A stretch of 64,000 nt of DNA from CAXSBA01 sp965277105 (lineage in GTDB: Bacteria; Spirochaetota; UBA12135; COTS27; CAXSBA01), in contig OZ255710.1 of assembly GCA_965277105.1 (NCBI GenBank), forward strand, positions 372,001-436,000, read 5' to 3'. The position numbers and the translations under genes were made by a program. Of this stretch, positions 63,861-64,000 are shown in pieces; the first letter of the stretch is position 1; each line of letters begins with the position of its first letter. A model generated the notes under the pieces. It ran no database searches. It was not told the DNA's origin and worked only from the letters and a program-made list of their open reading frames with translations.

Positions 63861-64000
63861 ATGACACTAAAACTTTGGAACAGACCATTTTTACCATCTT
63901 TTTTTGAAGATGACTTTAAATTAGAGGATAAAGAATTTTTTTCTCCTAAAGCAAATATTATCGAGAATGAAAAAAGCTACCTTATCGATTTAGAGTTGCC
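63861..64000 (+). CDS. Small heat-shock protein Hsp20, 3' end beyond the window
   Basis: Only the first 46 residues are in the window. The N-terminal LKLWNRPFLPSFFEDDF and then KANIIENEKSYLIDLELP match the opening of the alpha-crystallin domain (typical: Pxxdixexexxyxxxxdlp). Hsp20 proteins hold unfolded proteins during stress. The start is well supported by GGAGG 7 bases before the ATG, the best Shine-Dalgarno in the window, suggesting high expression. The upstream region contains a sigma-54-like element. Confidence 0.85.
   Translation, partial: MTLKLWNRPFLPSFFEDDFKLEDKEFFSPKANIIENEKSYLIDLEL

Overview
This is a strongly AT-rich, densely packed bacterial chromosome segment (roughly 30% GC judged by eye). 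The best reading is a low-GC member of the Spirochaetota whose gene content is closer to the Leptospira side than to Borrelia or Treponema. The support is a giant membrane-anchored coiled-coil protein of the SpiroCoCo type, a long three-domain IspG, a metX-metW pair, a 2-oxoglutarate dehydrogenase, a spirochaete-type hexokinase, an LPS-heptose kinase and many exported lipoproteins and beta-barrels. No rRNA, tRNA, IS element, prophage or CRISPR array was seen. The code is standard. TTG and GTG starts are frequent, genes often overlap by 4 to 17 bases, and many operon-leading genes have a -10 box very close to the start codon with no clear Shine-Dalgarno.

Layout. 1-3.8 kb: the 3' part of a CCA/poly(A) nucleotidyltransferase and a large outer-membrane barrel. 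3.8-6.7 kb (minus): msrB-msrA, then lepB with a DUF192 protein. 6.8-14.9 kb (plus): a tight operon of the 1394-residue coiled-coil protein, a RecB-like nuclease, metX, metW and an acyl-CoA synthetase. 15-21.2 kb: mnmG (minus) and sucA-sucB (plus). 21.3-25.4 kb: a DtxR/MntR regulator, glycerate kinase, a membrane-anchored propeller-like protein and a GT25 glycosyltransferase. 25.5-29.6 kb: tpx and mtaB facing pgi and ogt. 29.6-32.5 kb: a 355-bp spacer with a triple 21-bp repeat, then a lipoprotein and a lipoprotein metalloprotease with a natural polyhistidine tail. 32.7-40.7 kb (plus): ispG, two TPR proteins, dprA, leuS and an antenna-less photolyase-like gene.

40.7-45.4 kb (minus): secA, a TPR protein and hisC. 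45.5 kb: speD. 46.2-52.8 kb (minus): an envelope block of pssA, rfaE1-type kinase, a GerMN-like protein, an unknown protein, lolA-like, rodZ-like, pgsA and pgpA. 53-56.8 kb: a DUF1569 protein (minus), then pheA coupled to an exported helical protein and a barrel. 56.8-64 kb: a Prc/CtpA protease, an exported protein with argJ, hexokinase, a LysM-M23 endopeptidase and the start of a small heat-shock gene.

The genes describe a double-membrane, LPS-bearing, aerobic or microaerobic cell with an oxidative TCA step, methionine, phenylalanine, histidine and arginine synthesis steps, the MEP isoprenoid route, Sec export and lipoprotein handling. The items most worth following are the two-start msrA/msrB pair, the antenna-less photolyase-like protein, the coiled-coil protein coupled to a nuclease, the His-tailed metalloprotease with repeats upstream, and a sigma-54-like element before hsp20.
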